Below are positions 17,651 to 26,582 of a stretch of DNA of 64,000 nt, in pieces. The stretch lies in contig PYVY01000005.1 of assembly GCA_003056425.1 (NCBI GenBank), forward strand, positions 1 to 64,000, written 5' to 3'. This stretch comes from Alteromonas indica. GTDB taxonomy: Bacteria > Pseudomonadota > Gammaproteobacteria > Enterobacterales > Alteromonadaceae. Numbering within the stretch: position 1 is the stretch's first letter; each line of letters starts with the position of its first letter. Position numbers and translations under genes: made by a program. The notes under the pieces are model-generated. The model ran no database searches, had not been told where the DNA came from, and saw only the letters and a program-made list of their open reading frames with translations.

Positions 17651-18166
17651 ATGTTACATAACTGGACAATTAAACTCGTTTTGTTGATGACCGTGGCGTT
17701 CTCAGCGCAAGTGGCGGCGCTCAATATGCGGTTGTCGCAAAGTGATGTGAATCAGATGGCTAAAATGGCCTTTCCCCAGACCCATCAATATCAGGGGATT
17801 GATATGGTTTTTTCGGAACCCTCTTTAGGGCTGGGAACGGCAAATCAGGTAAATGTTACCTTGACGATTCGTGGCCGTCAGCAACAACAGTCTGCTACGG
17901 TACGCGCCAGTTTGTCGGGCCAGTTAAATTACGATAAAGCCGGTCGAAGCTTACAAATTATCCGCCCCGAACTGACCGATTTCGAGGTTATAGAGAAGCA
18001 GTTAACGACGGGCTCTGAATTATTAGACTCAATCAAGTCATTGCAACATCAGCCGGCGCCCTTTATCTTGTTGCTGGATTTTAACAAGGTCCAGCTGCCC
18101 TTGTTAGGCAATCAGGTGCCCACTGATATCACCATAGAAGATCATCACCTTGTCGTACGTTTTTAA
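17651..18166 (+). CDS. DUF1439-type exported protein (YceB-like)
   Basis: 171 aa. A signal peptide ends near 'FSAQVAA' (about residue 23). Unlike E. coli YceB, no lipobox cysteine is present, so it is probably soluble in the periplasm. The body has the DUF1439 pattern: 'LNMRLSQSDVNQMAKMAFP' at the mature N-terminus and a two-part beta-rich lipid-binding-like fold. The biochemical role is not established. A GTGAGG Shine-Dalgarno lies just upstream of the ATG. The ATP-grasp gene begins only nine bases after its stop, so they likely share a transcript. Confidence 0.7.
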   Translation: MLHNWTIKLVLLMTVAFSAQVAALNMRLSQSDVNQMAKMAFPQTHQYQGIDMVFSEPSLGLGTANQVNVTLTIRGRQQQQSATVRASLSGQLNYDKAGRSLQIIRPELTDFEVIEKQLTTGSELLDSIKSLQHQPAPFILLLDFNKVQLPLLGNQVPTDITIEDHHLVVRF

Positions 18167-18175
18167 GGAGCTCTG

Positions 18176-19039
18176 ATGCCCTGTGTTGCATTGCTTTCTA
18201 CTGATAACCTGGAAGATTTCTTTGTTTACGATGATATGTTGGCTGAACCGCTGGCTGAGCACGGCTGGCAAACCCAAACCATTTCATGGCATGCTGATAA
18301 CGTAAATTGGGCGGACTATGCATTGGTCATTGTCAGAAGTACCTGGGACTATCAACAGCAACCAGAACGGTTTATGCAAAAGCTGGAAGAAATAAACCAA
18401 CAAACCCGGTTGGAAAATCCTTTAGCGCTTATGCAATGGAACTTGGATAAGCGCTACCTGCAGACGCTGCAAGCCGACGGTGTACCGGTTATCCCCACCC
18501 TTTGGATGGAGCAATTTCAGCCTCGGACATTGCTTCAGGCATTCGATGAGTTTGCGGTGGATACCTTAATAATAAAGCCCACCGTAAGTGCTAATGCAGA
18601 CGACACCTATCGACTTACAAAAGAGAGTCTTGGCGCCTACGAATCCCGCTTACAAAACACTTTCTCACAACGACCTCATATGATTCAGCCCTTTGAAAAT
18701 GCCATAGTAGAAGAGGGTGAGTATTCACTGTTTTATTTTGCCGACCAACTTAGCCATAGCATATTAAAAACCCCGGCGAAGAATGATTTCAGGGTTCAGG
18801 AAGAGCACGGCGGGCAGTTACAGTCGATGAAGGCCGATGAGCGCATGCAATATATTGCGCAGCAAGCGTTAGCCGCGCTACCCGTGCCCGCTTTGTACGC
18901 CCGCATCGATATGGTGCGGCATGCTGGCGACTGGGCCATTATGGAAGTTGAGCTAATTGAACCGTCGCTGTACTTTAATCTGGACAGCAAGGCGCCCCGA
19001 CGGTTTGTCGAGGCTATGCTGGGCTACCTGGAACGCTAA
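18176..19039 (+). CDS. ATP-grasp enzyme (DcsG/glutathione synthetase-like)
   Basis: 287 aa. The sequence follows the ATP-grasp family that includes the cycloserine-biosynthesis enzyme DcsG: 'VIVRSTWDYQQQPERF' early, 'MQWNLDKRYLQTLQADGVPV' (N-K pair), an ATP-binding Lys in 'TLIIKPTVSANADDTY', 'MIQPFENAIVEEGEYSL', and the metal-binding acidic/Asn end 'IMEVELIEPSLYFN'. It is predicted to join a carboxylate to an amine or thiol with ATP hydrolysis. The substrate is unknown, and there are no cycloserine pathway neighbours, so the DcsG name should not be transferred. It is soluble and cytoplasmic, in a likely operon with the DUF1439 gene. Confidence 0.75.
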   Translation: MPCVALLSTDNLEDFFVYDDMLAEPLAEHGWQTQTISWHADNVNWADYALVIVRSTWDYQQQPERFMQKLEEINQQTRLENPLALMQWNLDKRYLQTLQADGVPVIPTLWMEQFQPRTLLQAFDEFAVDTLIIKPTVSANADDTYRLTKESLGAYESRLQNTFSQRPHMIQPFENAIVEEGEYSLFYFADQLSHSILKTPAKNDFRVQEEHGGQLQSMKADERMQYIAQQALAALPVPALYARIDMVRHAGDWAIMEVELIEPSLYFNLDSKAPRRFVEAMLGYLER

Positions 19040-19073
19040 CTCCAGCCTCTGCACTCGCTCGTACCACCAGTGA

Positions 19074-20216
19074 CTAACGATTAATGGTACGGCCGTCACG
19101 ATGCTGCCCCGTGGGCCCGCGGGAGGATGCCGGCGCCTGGCGATGGGCCCGCTGCCTGGTAGTGGTGGGGCGGCGTTCGCCATATGCAGATGGACTAACC
19201 CGGTACTGGTGAGCATTTGCCTGGCGTAACTTTTCCGGCGCAGCCCTGTTTAGGGGCTTATCCGACTGGCGGGTGATAGTGCTTTTAACGGTGCGCTGAT
19301 CCGTTCGGCTGCTATGTTTGATAACCTGCCGGTCTACCTGACGGGTGTGACTAATTTTGCCCACCGGGGCTGGCGTCGAGCGTACTACCCGTTTGGTATG
19401 CACCACCCGCGTGGTGGGCTGCCAGCGCTGGAAATCGCGGGAAGAAACCCGTTTCACCGGTGAGTGATACCGATAGCGTTTAATGGGTAAACGATTCACC
19501 ACAACATAGAGGTTACGCCAGTGGATAGCGCCAAAATCAAAGACTGCCGAAAAGTGGATGCCGGGGCTCCAGTAAAGCGAACCAGCCTGCCGGTAGTGTG
19601 CCGGCCGGTGCCAGTATACCGGCTGATAATGATGTTGCCAGTGACCATAAACCACGCGTGTATCATAATATGGCAGATGCACGGTGTGGGCACTCACCGG
19701 TAAAATAATTACCGTGCTGTCGCTGCGGCTCACCTGCTGATAACTGTTTGAGCGCAAATTTCCGGCATTCATAGCTTGGTCTCGCAATACCTGCACCCGG
19801 GCCAACACCTGAGACTGGCTGGCTGTTACATGCTGACCTAAATTATCCAGCCATCGTAGGTCGCTTGCCATGGTGTGCAGTACATCGCTAAATAACAGTA
19901 AGGCTTTAACGCTCGGATCCCAGTCGTATTGCGCCACTTCCGCTTCTATTGCCGTCGGGCTCAGCTGACTATTTTGCTGTTGCCAGCGGTCCGCAGCAAC
20001 TACATCAAGGGGGGCAGTGGCGGCAATCAGCACATGGGTAAGTACCGTATCTGGATACAACGCCACCGGCGCTAACAGGCTATCCAATTCAGCCAGTTCG
20101 CTGTCGCTGTAATGGCTGTTCTGCGCCGTCGAATAAGATTGTGCAGCAAGAGGGGGAGACAATGTTACAGCGCCCAGTGACATACAGGCCACCAAGGCAA
20201 GGCTGGTTAATTTCAT
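19074..20216 (-). CDS. DUF3300 exported protein with a basic C-terminal tail
   Basis: 380 aa. A signal peptide (about residues 1-24, ending 'PPLAAQ') precedes the DUF3300 domain, recognisable by 'LDSLLAPVALYPDTVLTHVL', 'VVAADRWQQQN', 'WDPSVKALLLFSDVLHTMA' and 'DLRWLDNLGQ'. From about residue 190 the chain becomes Tyr/His/Trp-rich ('HWQHHYQPVYWHRPAHY'), then strongly basic and Arg/Thr/His-rich to the end, with very few acidic residues. DUF3300 has no settled function. ATG at 20216 is chosen because AAGGAG lies just upstream. The basic tail may bind anionic envelope polymers or nucleic acid; this is a guess. Confidence 0.78.
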   Translation of the reverse strand: MKLTSLALVACMSLGAVTLSPPLAAQSYSTAQNSHYSDSELAELDSLLAPVALYPDTVLTHVLIAATAPLDVVAADRWQQQNSQLSPTAIEAEVAQYDWDPSVKALLLFSDVLHTMASDLRWLDNLGQHVTASQSQVLARVQVLRDQAMNAGNLRSNSYQQVSRSDSTVIILPVSAHTVHLPYYDTRVVYGHWQHHYQPVYWHRPAHYRQAGSLYWSPGIHFSAVFDFGAIHWRNLYVVVNRLPIKRYRYHSPVKRVSSRDFQRWQPTTRVVHTKRVVRSTPAPVGKISHTRQVDRQVIKHSSRTDQRTVKSTITRQSDKPLNRAAPEKLRQANAHQYRVSPSAYGERRPTTTRQRAHRQAPASSRGPTGQHRDGRTINR

Positions 20217-20345
20217 AAATACTCCTTCGGTCAGTAAGCGTACCGACCTGCTGATGATGTCACTGCGCAAGCAGGCAGTGACAGTATGGAGTAGTTATAG
20301 CGGATTAAGGATTAACCGAACCTGAATCAGGGCTAAACAAAGCTG

Positions 20346-20960
20346 TTATTTAAATAAGTGAGGGTCAAAAGCGTGACCTAACTTTTCAGTTTTGGTTTTC
20401 AGGTACAGTTTATTGTCTTTGGTTATGCCATGATCAATCGGCCGCCGTGCTACAACATCAATACCCAGTTGTTTCAGGGCATCCAGCTTGCGCGGGTTAT
20501 TTGTCATTAATTCAACTTTACTCACCGTCAAAGTATCGAGCATAAGTTGGCAAATATCGTAACTTCGTAAGTCAGCATCGAAGCCCAAATGCTCGTTAGC
20601 TTCAACTGTGTCCATACCACTATCTTGAAGATTATAGGCTCGAATTTTATTCAACAATCCTATTCCCCGACCTTCCTGGCGTAAATACAGCAGTACACCA
20701 CGGCCGTGTTCAACAATGTTTTGTAGCGCTTTTTCCAGTTGAAAACCACAATCGCAACGGGTGCTAAATAAAGCATCGCCGGTCAGGCATTCAGAATGAA
20801 TACGAATAGGCACTGTATCGCCTGCTTCCCATTGGCCATACGATAGCGCAACGTGCTCCTGGCCACTGGCTTCTACAAAGCCATGAATAGTGAAATTACC
20901 AAAACGGGTTGGTAAACGGGCAGAACTAACATATTCGTATTTTGGTTGCTTACTGGCCAT
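20346..20960 (-). CDS. ribA: GTP cyclohydrolase II
   Basis: 204 aa. It catalyses the first committed riboflavin step, opening GTP to 2,5-diamino-6-ribosylamino-4(3H)-pyrimidinone 5'-phosphate plus formate and pyrophosphate. Zinc ligands are the three Cys in 'SECLTGDALFSTRCDCG', and the conserved 'LRQEGRGIGL' and 'YDICQLMLDTL' segments are intact. It lacks the RibB domain, so it is the stand-alone enzyme. It is a single gene with no FMN riboswitch seen upstream. The phosphatase for a later step of the same pathway (YigB type) is elsewhere in this window. Confidence 0.96.
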   Translation of the reverse strand: MASKQPKYEYVSSARLPTRFGNFTIHGFVEASGQEHVALSYGQWEAGDTVPIRIHSECLTGDALFSTRCDCGFQLEKALQNIVEHGRGVLLYLRQEGRGIGLLNKIRAYNLQDSGMDTVEANEHLGFDADLRSYDICQLMLDTLTVSKVELMTNNPRKLDALKQLGIDVVARRPIDHGITKDNKLYLKTKTEKLGHAFDPHLFK

Positions 20961-21072
20961 GACACATCTTAACCGTGATATAGGAAGCCTTGATTATGGG
21001 GCTGCCTGATAAAAATCCAAGTAATTGTTATATTATAACACTCAAAACGGCTGCTGTCTCTTACCGGTTTAT

Positions 21073-23931
21073 TTATAGCGGTGTGTAGTCTTTAAGCGCC
21101 GCTGGTGGGGCCACCGCGTTACCCTGAGCGTAGTCAATGCCTAACTTGCCCAGTTGGGTAAGGGTAGACTCATCTTCTACACACTCAGCCACGGTAATAA
21201 TGTCTCTGGCCTGGGCGATATCTTTAAATGAACTTATAATCGCTGAGTCCAACGGGTTATCCAGCAAACCTTTAACAAAACTGCCGTCAATTTTAATGCA
21301 GTGTACCGGTAACTCTTTCATGCAGCCGTAGGATGAAAAACCACTGCCAAAATTATCCAGCGCAAAATGGCAGCCTAAGGCGGCAAAGGTTTGAATAAAA
21401 TCCTGTATTTGTTGTTTATGCGCTGCAGCAGTTGTTTCACAAATATCAAACCAAATCTTATCGTAAGGCACCACGCTACGCTCAAACAGGCTCAGTAAAA
21501 ACCGCCGCAGGTCAAGATCGGCCAGCGATTGCCCATTAAGGTTAATATTACAACATTTAACCTGCGCAAGATATTGCGGGTTATCTTGCAGCCAGTTAAA
21601 CGTCTGCTGGATCACATACCGGTCAATACGGGCGGTCACGTTATAGCGCTCGGCAGTCGGCATAAAGTCCGCCGGCTCAGCCAAAGTGCCGTCAGATAAC
21701 CGCAAGCGCAACAATATTTCAAAACAGTCCCCTTGGTGTTCCCAGTTCAGGGGGCGGTAGTGCTGATAGAATAATTCAAAGCCTTCGCCCTGTAATGCTT
21801 TATTCAACAGTTGAACCCAGTCCAACTCCTGCTCATACTGCTGTAAACGTTCATCATGACGCTGATAACAATAAACCTGATCGCGCCCCTGTTGCTTGGC
21901 AAGATAGCAGGCTGCATCAGCCAGAAATAACGCTTGGTCGGCATCGCTGTGATGTTCCGTCACATTAAGCAGGCCGATACTTACACCCACATTAAAAATG
22001 TGGTTTTCCCAGAAGAAACGATAACTGCGAACTGCTTCAACCAGCTTCATCGCAATAATGTAAGCTGACTCCTGAGTCTGGCTGGTCATCAGAACGCCGA
22101 ATTCGTCGCCGCCCAGGCGGGCAAGCATCCCCCTATCGCCTAGCGTATCGCGTATTTGCTGGGCTAATTCTTTGATAAGTTTGTCGCCGGCTTTATGGCC
22201 GCAGGTATCATTGACGGCTTTAAACCGGTCCAAATCAAGATAGAGCAAAATAACCGTATGGCCGGAAGCCTGGTTGGTGACGGCGTCGGTTAACGCACTC
22301 TCAAACTCACGCCGGTTGTAAATGCCGGTGAGTGAATCGTGGGTGGCCATATAGGTCAGGTTAATTTCCGACATCTTCTTAGCGGTAATGTCAAATATCG
22401 ACCCGGATAAATAGGTGCTACCTTTATCTTTATGTAACTGACAGGAAATAGAGAACCAGAATTCTGTGCCATCGGCTTTGCGGCCTTTTACTTCTCGCCC
22501 CATTACGGTTTTGTTTTCCAGTAATTCGCCTACCAGAATATCGCGCTGATTGGGGTCGGCGTAAAATAACGCGGTATCGCTGACCTCCCGCAGCATGGTG
22601 GGCTCGTCGGCGTAGCCGAACAGGGTGCACATAGCCGGGTTTATCGTAATAAGCGAGCCGTCTAAAGTGGATGTGTATAAGCCTTCAGCCGAGTTGCGGA
22701 ACAAATCATAAAACACGTTCAAATCATCAATAGTACGCGCCTGAGTATGGATTTGCTGACGCGATAAATCACGCTCTGCCAGTAATACGCATAAAGCCAG
22801 GGCGCACATACCACTTAACAGCGCGGCGGCCGCACTTACCGGGGCCGGCACCAGCGGTAGCAAGCCGGGGTTGTACTGGGTTAAAAACAGTGCCCACGTC
22901 AGACTTAGCAATAGCCAGGCTACGGCTAACAAGCGGTTTAGGGAACGGTTGCGCCGATCCTGATATAACGCACAAATGGTAATTTGAAATGCCCCGTATG
23001 CAGGCACGCACAGTAAATTGAGAAAGGCCGGCACGCCAGTTAACGGGCTGGCTAAGGCAAGTAAAATACCTGCTGGTAACAGTAAATTAAGTAGCCTCAG
23101 CCACCATGGAATACGTGAAAACAAGCTATGGGTAAACTTGCCCATACTTAATAAAAATACCACCCCAAGCGCGGCCAGAATGTAATGTCCAAACTGCATA
23201 AACTCAAACCAGCGGGCTATCGGTTCCTGTAAGCTCCCCAACAAGGCCAGGAGTATCAGGCAGCTACACGCCAGCCAGAATCTTGCACCGGTTTGCTGGT
23301 ACAAATGGCTTAACGCAAAATAAATTAACAGCACAATTAACCCGCCGGCAACCACACTATGTAGTACCAGGCGTTTTTGTACATCCGAGGTAAAGACAGC
23401 GGCGCTACGTAGCTGCAAGGGGAAATAGGGAATGGCCGCTGCTTCAACACTAAACATCACCGTGACCGCGTTACTGGCAGACACGGTGACCGGCAATGTT
23501 AGACCAGGTATAAAGCTATAGGGGAGTTCGTAATCGCCTGTGCCATAGTTGATAACATTAATAATACGGTCTTTATTGTCTAACAGGTAAATGCTGGTGG
23601 GCAGGGGGATGAGCCGAGGGTTGCTGATATACACGGTTTGCGGTTCAGCGGTGGAGTTGTTTAGCGCAACGACATACCAATAGCGGGTTAAAGACGAAGC
23701 CGCATCTGGCACTGCAGCCTGTTGCTGGGTAATGGCCAGGATATCCTGATAACCTAAATAGGCTGGCGCGCTAATTGGCGAAATGTTTAATAATGTTGAT
23801 TGAGGCTGTTCAGTAATATTGATAGCAGCATGGGCTGGGCGCAGGCTCAGCGACACATACAGCGTCAATATGACACTGAACAGGGCAAAAGGTGTAGCTA
23901 AACGCCGATAACATCGTAGCGTATTCATCAT
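21073..23931 (-). CDS. 7TM-sensor PAS-GGDEF-EAL protein with a degenerate EAL domain
   Basis: About 952 aa: a signal/anchor segment, a periplasmic region (about 40-175), seven hydrophobic helices (about 180-390) resembling 7TMR-DISM sensors, a PAS domain (about 410-520), GGDEF (about 530-690) and EAL (about 700-945). The diguanylate cyclase motif is intact ('ARLGGDEFGV'). In the EAL domain 'FEILLRLR' and 'NINLNGQS' are present, but the 'FEITET'-type Glu is Asp ('FDICET') and the second Asp of the DDFG motif is Asn ('LDNFGSG'). It may therefore be mainly a cyclase, with the EAL part regulatory. The start is uncertain: a GTG four codons earlier and an adjacent ATG are also possible. Confidence 0.87.
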   Translation of the reverse strand: MMNTLRCYRRLATPFALFSVILTLYVSLSLRPAHAAINITEQPQSTLLNISPISAPAYLGYQDILAITQQQAAVPDAASSLTRYWYVVALNNSTAEPQTVYISNPRLIPLPTSIYLLDNKDRIINVINYGTGDYELPYSFIPGLTLPVTVSASNAVTVMFSVEAAAIPYFPLQLRSAAVFTSDVQKRLVLHSVVAGGLIVLLIYFALSHLYQQTGARFWLACSCLILLALLGSLQEPIARWFEFMQFGHYILAALGVVFLLSMGKFTHSLFSRIPWWLRLLNLLLPAGILLALASPLTGVPAFLNLLCVPAYGAFQITICALYQDRRNRSLNRLLAVAWLLLSLTWALFLTQYNPGLLPLVPAPVSAAAALLSGMCALALCVLLAERDLSRQQIHTQARTIDDLNVFYDLFRNSAEGLYTSTLDGSLITINPAMCTLFGYADEPTMLREVSDTALFYADPNQRDILVGELLENKTVMGREVKGRKADGTEFWFSISCQLHKDKGSTYLSGSIFDITAKKMSEINLTYMATHDSLTGIYNRREFESALTDAVTNQASGHTVILLYLDLDRFKAVNDTCGHKAGDKLIKELAQQIRDTLGDRGMLARLGGDEFGVLMTSQTQESAYIIAMKLVEAVRSYRFFWENHIFNVGVSIGLLNVTEHHSDADQALFLADAACYLAKQQGRDQVYCYQRHDERLQQYEQELDWVQLLNKALQGEGFELFYQHYRPLNWEHQGDCFEILLRLRLSDGTLAEPADFMPTAERYNVTARIDRYVIQQTFNWLQDNPQYLAQVKCCNINLNGQSLADLDLRRFLLSLFERSVVPYDKIWFDICETTAAAHKQQIQDFIQTFAALGCHFALDNFGSGFSSYGCMKELPVHCIKIDGSFVKGLLDNPLDSAIISSFKDIAQARDIITVAECVEDESTLTQLGKLGIDYAQGNAVAPPAALKDYTPL

Positions 23932-23962
23932 TATTCTTTGCACGCTCCCCAGGTAAGGGCAG

Positions 23963-23983
23963 AAGCAGCATGCTGCTTTTTTT
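23963..23983 (+). terminator. Terminator-like hairpin between selO group and 7TM-GGDEF-EAL gene
   Basis: AAGCAGCATGCTGCTT is a perfect 16-base palindrome followed by seven T on the plus strand. Both flanking genes run on the minus strand, where the T run becomes an A run before the hairpin, so the orientation is opposite to expectation. It may end antisense transcripts, or act as a weak hairpin only. Confidence 0.45.
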
Positions 23984-23999
23984 GCCGGTTAAGCCAGGT

Positions 24000-24302
24000 T
24001 CAGCCAGGTTGAAACGCCTGCCATACCTGTGTCAGTTCGGCGGTGCCGGTAGGCTCAATCCACATAGCCTCGCATAGCCATTCTATACATAATAATGCGC
24101 TAATGTCTTGTTTGATTAACATTACCTGCAATCGGTCAGCCCCCCAATGGGTCGGACCTACCGTAAATCCGCCGCTTTGGGCAATATGCTCTGCCAAGTG
24201 GGTAGCCTGCGCCACCGAGGCAGGCAGCGGCAGTGCTACACTGAGGTGATTATCGTTGCGCTGGATAGCACTGCGCAAGGCTGCCGCCGTTAGCTGCTGC
24301 AT
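24000..24302 (-). CDS. Small conserved protein, DUF3630-like
   Basis: 100 aa, no signal peptide or membrane segment. The central 'HWGADRLQVMLIKQ' and late 'CIEWLCEAMWIEP' recall the GADR...W-E pattern of the Alteromonadales DUF3630 family; this match is from memory. Its ATG lies inside the last codons of selO (13-base overlap), so it is translationally coupled to selO. Function is unknown. The coupling makes it a real gene rather than a chance frame. Confidence 0.6.
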   Translation of the reverse strand: MQQLTAAALRSAIQRNDNHLSVALPLPASVAQATHLAEHIAQSGGFTVGPTHWGADRLQVMLIKQDISALLCIEWLCEAMWIEPTGTAELTQVWQAFQPG

Positions 24303-25726
24303 GACAAGCTCACCGGGCTGTTGTTGACAGGTGCGCCGGCCCAGCGGCTATCATCCCACTTCTGGCTAAAGGGGCTGCGTAAGGCGCTGAGTAAACTATG
24401 CGCGGGCTCAAAGTTGTCTTCTCTGGCGGCCTCAATCACTTGTTGTAAGTGATGCGTGCGAGCAATCACAGCAGGGTTAATGTTGCACATGAGCTTTTGC
24501 TGCTCCTCTGTTTCGCCCCCATCCATACGCAGCGACCGATAGCTTTCCCACCACTTATCAAACGCTACCCGGTCAATAAACTGGTCGCGTAGTGCAGGAT
24601 TGGCCGTGCTGATGTCGGTCAGGGCTAACTGGCGAAATATCACGGTATAGTCGCGCTGTTGGTCTGCCAGCATGCCGGTAAGCTGGTTTAATACCGCCAG
24701 GCTACGCTCGGTAGGCTCGTCAAGGCCCAGTCGGCGTACCATCATTTGTTGATACTGTTGAATAAAGGTGGGCTCATATAAGGACAGCGTTTCACGTAGT
24801 TGCGAGGTTGTACAATAGTCGGAAAAAGCGTGGGCCAAGGCATTCAGGTTCCACAATCCTACCCCCGGTTGTTGGTCAAACGCATAGCGTCCCTGTTGGT
24901 CGGTATGGTTAAACACCGCATTCGATACAAAGCTATCCATAAACGCATAGGGGCCGTAGTCAAACGTAATACCGTGAATAGACATATTGTCGGTATTCAT
25001 TACCCCATGAACAAAGCCGTAAACCTGCCACAAGGCAATCATCCGTGCGGTGCGTAAAACAATGGTGCGCAGTAATGCTAAATGCGGGTTATCGCTTTTC
25101 AACACTTCCGGGAAATGATGAATAAACACATGGTCAAACAGTTGCTTGAGCTGTTCAGGTTGTTGACTATGGTAGTAATATTCGAAGTGACCAAACCTGA
25201 TATGACTGGGCGCAGTGCGAATCATCATTGCCGCGGTTTCCGGCTGCTCGCGGTAGACGGTATCGGCACTGGTAAACAAGGCCAAAGCGCGAGAGCTGGG
25301 AATCCCCAAATGATGCAGCGCTTCGCTGCCAATGTATTCACGTAACGTTGAGCGCAATACTGCACGCCCATCGCCTTGACGGGAGTAGGGCGTGGTTCCC
25401 GCTCCTTTAAGATGCAGGTCAATATGCTGGCCCTGGCTATCTTCCACTTCGGCCAGTAACAACCCTCGTCCATCACCCAGCATCGGATTCCAGTGGCCAA
25501 ATTGATGGCCACCGTATTTTTGAGCGACAGCCTGACGACACAACGCAAAATCCTCATCCTGCATCGCAGTGGCCAGGTTATTGTCCTGCCACCATGTTTC
25601 AGGCAGGCATAATTGGCTGGCAAGTTCGCTGTTGACCATTCGCAAGCGTGTATCTGCCGGCAATACTGGGCGAATAGGTGTTACCAGGTCAGCAAGTTCG
25701 GTGGCATAAAGATGGGTTAGTTTCAA
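24290..25726 (-). CDS. selO: Protein adenylyltransferase SelO (YdiU)
   Basis: 478 aa, the bacterial SelO length. It has the pseudokinase-like fold that transfers AMP from ATP to Ser/Thr/Tyr of target proteins in redox regulation. Landmarks are 'QKYGGHQFGHWNPMLGDGRG', 'LHLKGAGTTPYSRQGDGRAV', the metal/catalytic 'HGVMNTDNMSIHGITFDYGP' and the C-terminal 'LSCSS'. In that tail Cys replaces the selenocysteine of animal SelO, as in other bacteria. The small DUF3630-like gene overlaps its end. The divergent neighbour is a glutathione transferase, about 190 bases away, which fits a redox context. Confidence 0.94.
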   Translation of the reverse strand: MKLTHLYATELADLVTPIRPVLPADTRLRMVNSELASQLCLPETWWQDNNLATAMQDEDFALCRQAVAQKYGGHQFGHWNPMLGDGRGLLLAEVEDSQGQHIDLHLKGAGTTPYSRQGDGRAVLRSTLREYIGSEALHHLGIPSSRALALFTSADTVYREQPETAAMMIRTAPSHIRFGHFEYYYHSQQPEQLKQLFDHVFIHHFPEVLKSDNPHLALLRTIVLRTARMIALWQVYGFVHGVMNTDNMSIHGITFDYGPYAFMDSFVSNAVFNHTDQQGRYAFDQQPGVGLWNLNALAHAFSDYCTTSQLRETLSLYEPTFIQQYQQMMVRRLGLDEPTERSLAVLNQLTGMLADQQRDYTVIFRQLALTDISTANPALRDQFIDRVAFDKWWESYRSLRMDGGETEEQQKLMCNINPAVIARTHHLQQVIEAAREDNFEPAHSLLSALRSPFSQKWDDSRWAGAPVNNSPVSLSCSS

Positions 25727-25919
25727 CGTAACTCCGCTACAGGGGGCAGCTTAAAGAAAACTAAGGCTACCAAAAGATTAGCTGGGACAAAAGATATCCT
25801 GACAGGTAATCTGGGGGGCTGGTCTGACGGTATTATTATACAGTCACTGAAAATCTGTCTCGCGCTGAACGTAAATACACTGGAAAACGGCGTTCACATC
25901 AACGGCTATTGAGGGAATT

Positions 25920-26582
25920 ATGCTTACCGTACATCATCTGAATAACTCACGTTCACAACGTATTTTGTGGTTACTTGAAGAATTGGGCGTGGATTATCAA
26001 CTGGAAAAGTACCAGCGCGACCCTACCACGAATTTGGCCCCGAAGGAGTTACGCGCCGTGCACCCATTAGGGCGCTCACCGGTATTGACTACCGGTACTG
26101 GGACGCTTGCCGAGTCTGGCGCGATAGTGGAGTACCTGATTAACCAACACGGGCAGGGCACGTTCACCGTGCCGGCCGAACCAGGCCAGTTCCAGAATTA
26201 TCTATTCTGGCTGCATTTTGCTGAGGGCTCGCTGATGCCACCACTGGTAGCCACCCTGGTGCTGAACAAAGCCAAAGAAAAGTCACCCAAACTTATTGCC
26301 CCCCTTACGCGAAAAATTACCCAAGGTATTATGGATGCTTATTATGGTCCGAACCTGGAACAGAGCGTGCGTTATGTAGAGTCCTATCTGGCCTCTCATG
26401 ACTGGTTCGCCGGGAACGGCCCCAGCGGCGCCGATGTACAGATGATTTTCCCGCTTGAAGCGCTCATGTCGCGCGGTGGGGGGAATAAATATGCAGCCAT
26501 CAGCGCCTACGTGAAGCGGGTTCAACAGCGCCCAGCCTACCAACGGGCACTGGAAAAAGGCGGCGAATATGCCTATGCCTGA
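25920..26582 (+). CDS. Glutathione S-transferase
   Basis: 220 aa with an N-terminal thioredoxin-like GST domain (about 1-80) and an all-helical C-terminal domain. The glutathione-site signature is 'GRSPVLTTGTGTLAESGAIV' (cis-Pro and Glu-Ser), and the likely catalytic residue lies in 'HHLNNSRSQRILWLLEEL', which has Asn-Ser-Arg-Ser rather than Tyr, as in beta/theta-like bacterial GSTs. It conjugates or reduces electrophiles with glutathione in the cytoplasm. Its stop abuts the convergent recQ stop with no gap. Confidence 0.88.
   Translation: MLTVHHLNNSRSQRILWLLEELGVDYQLEKYQRDPTTNLAPKELRAVHPLGRSPVLTTGTGTLAESGAIVEYLINQHGQGTFTVPAEPGQFQNYLFWLHFAEGSLMPPLVATLVLNKAKEKSPKLIAPLTRKITQGIMDAYYGPNLEQSVRYVESYLASHDWFAGNGPSGADVQMIFPLEALMSRGGGNKYAAISAYVKRVQQRPAYQRALEKGGEYAYA

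Noticed and set aside
18176..19039. Cycloserine biosynthesis gene dcsG
   Set aside because: The ATP-grasp pattern is similar, but none of the other cycloserine pathway genes are nearby, so the specific function is not supported.
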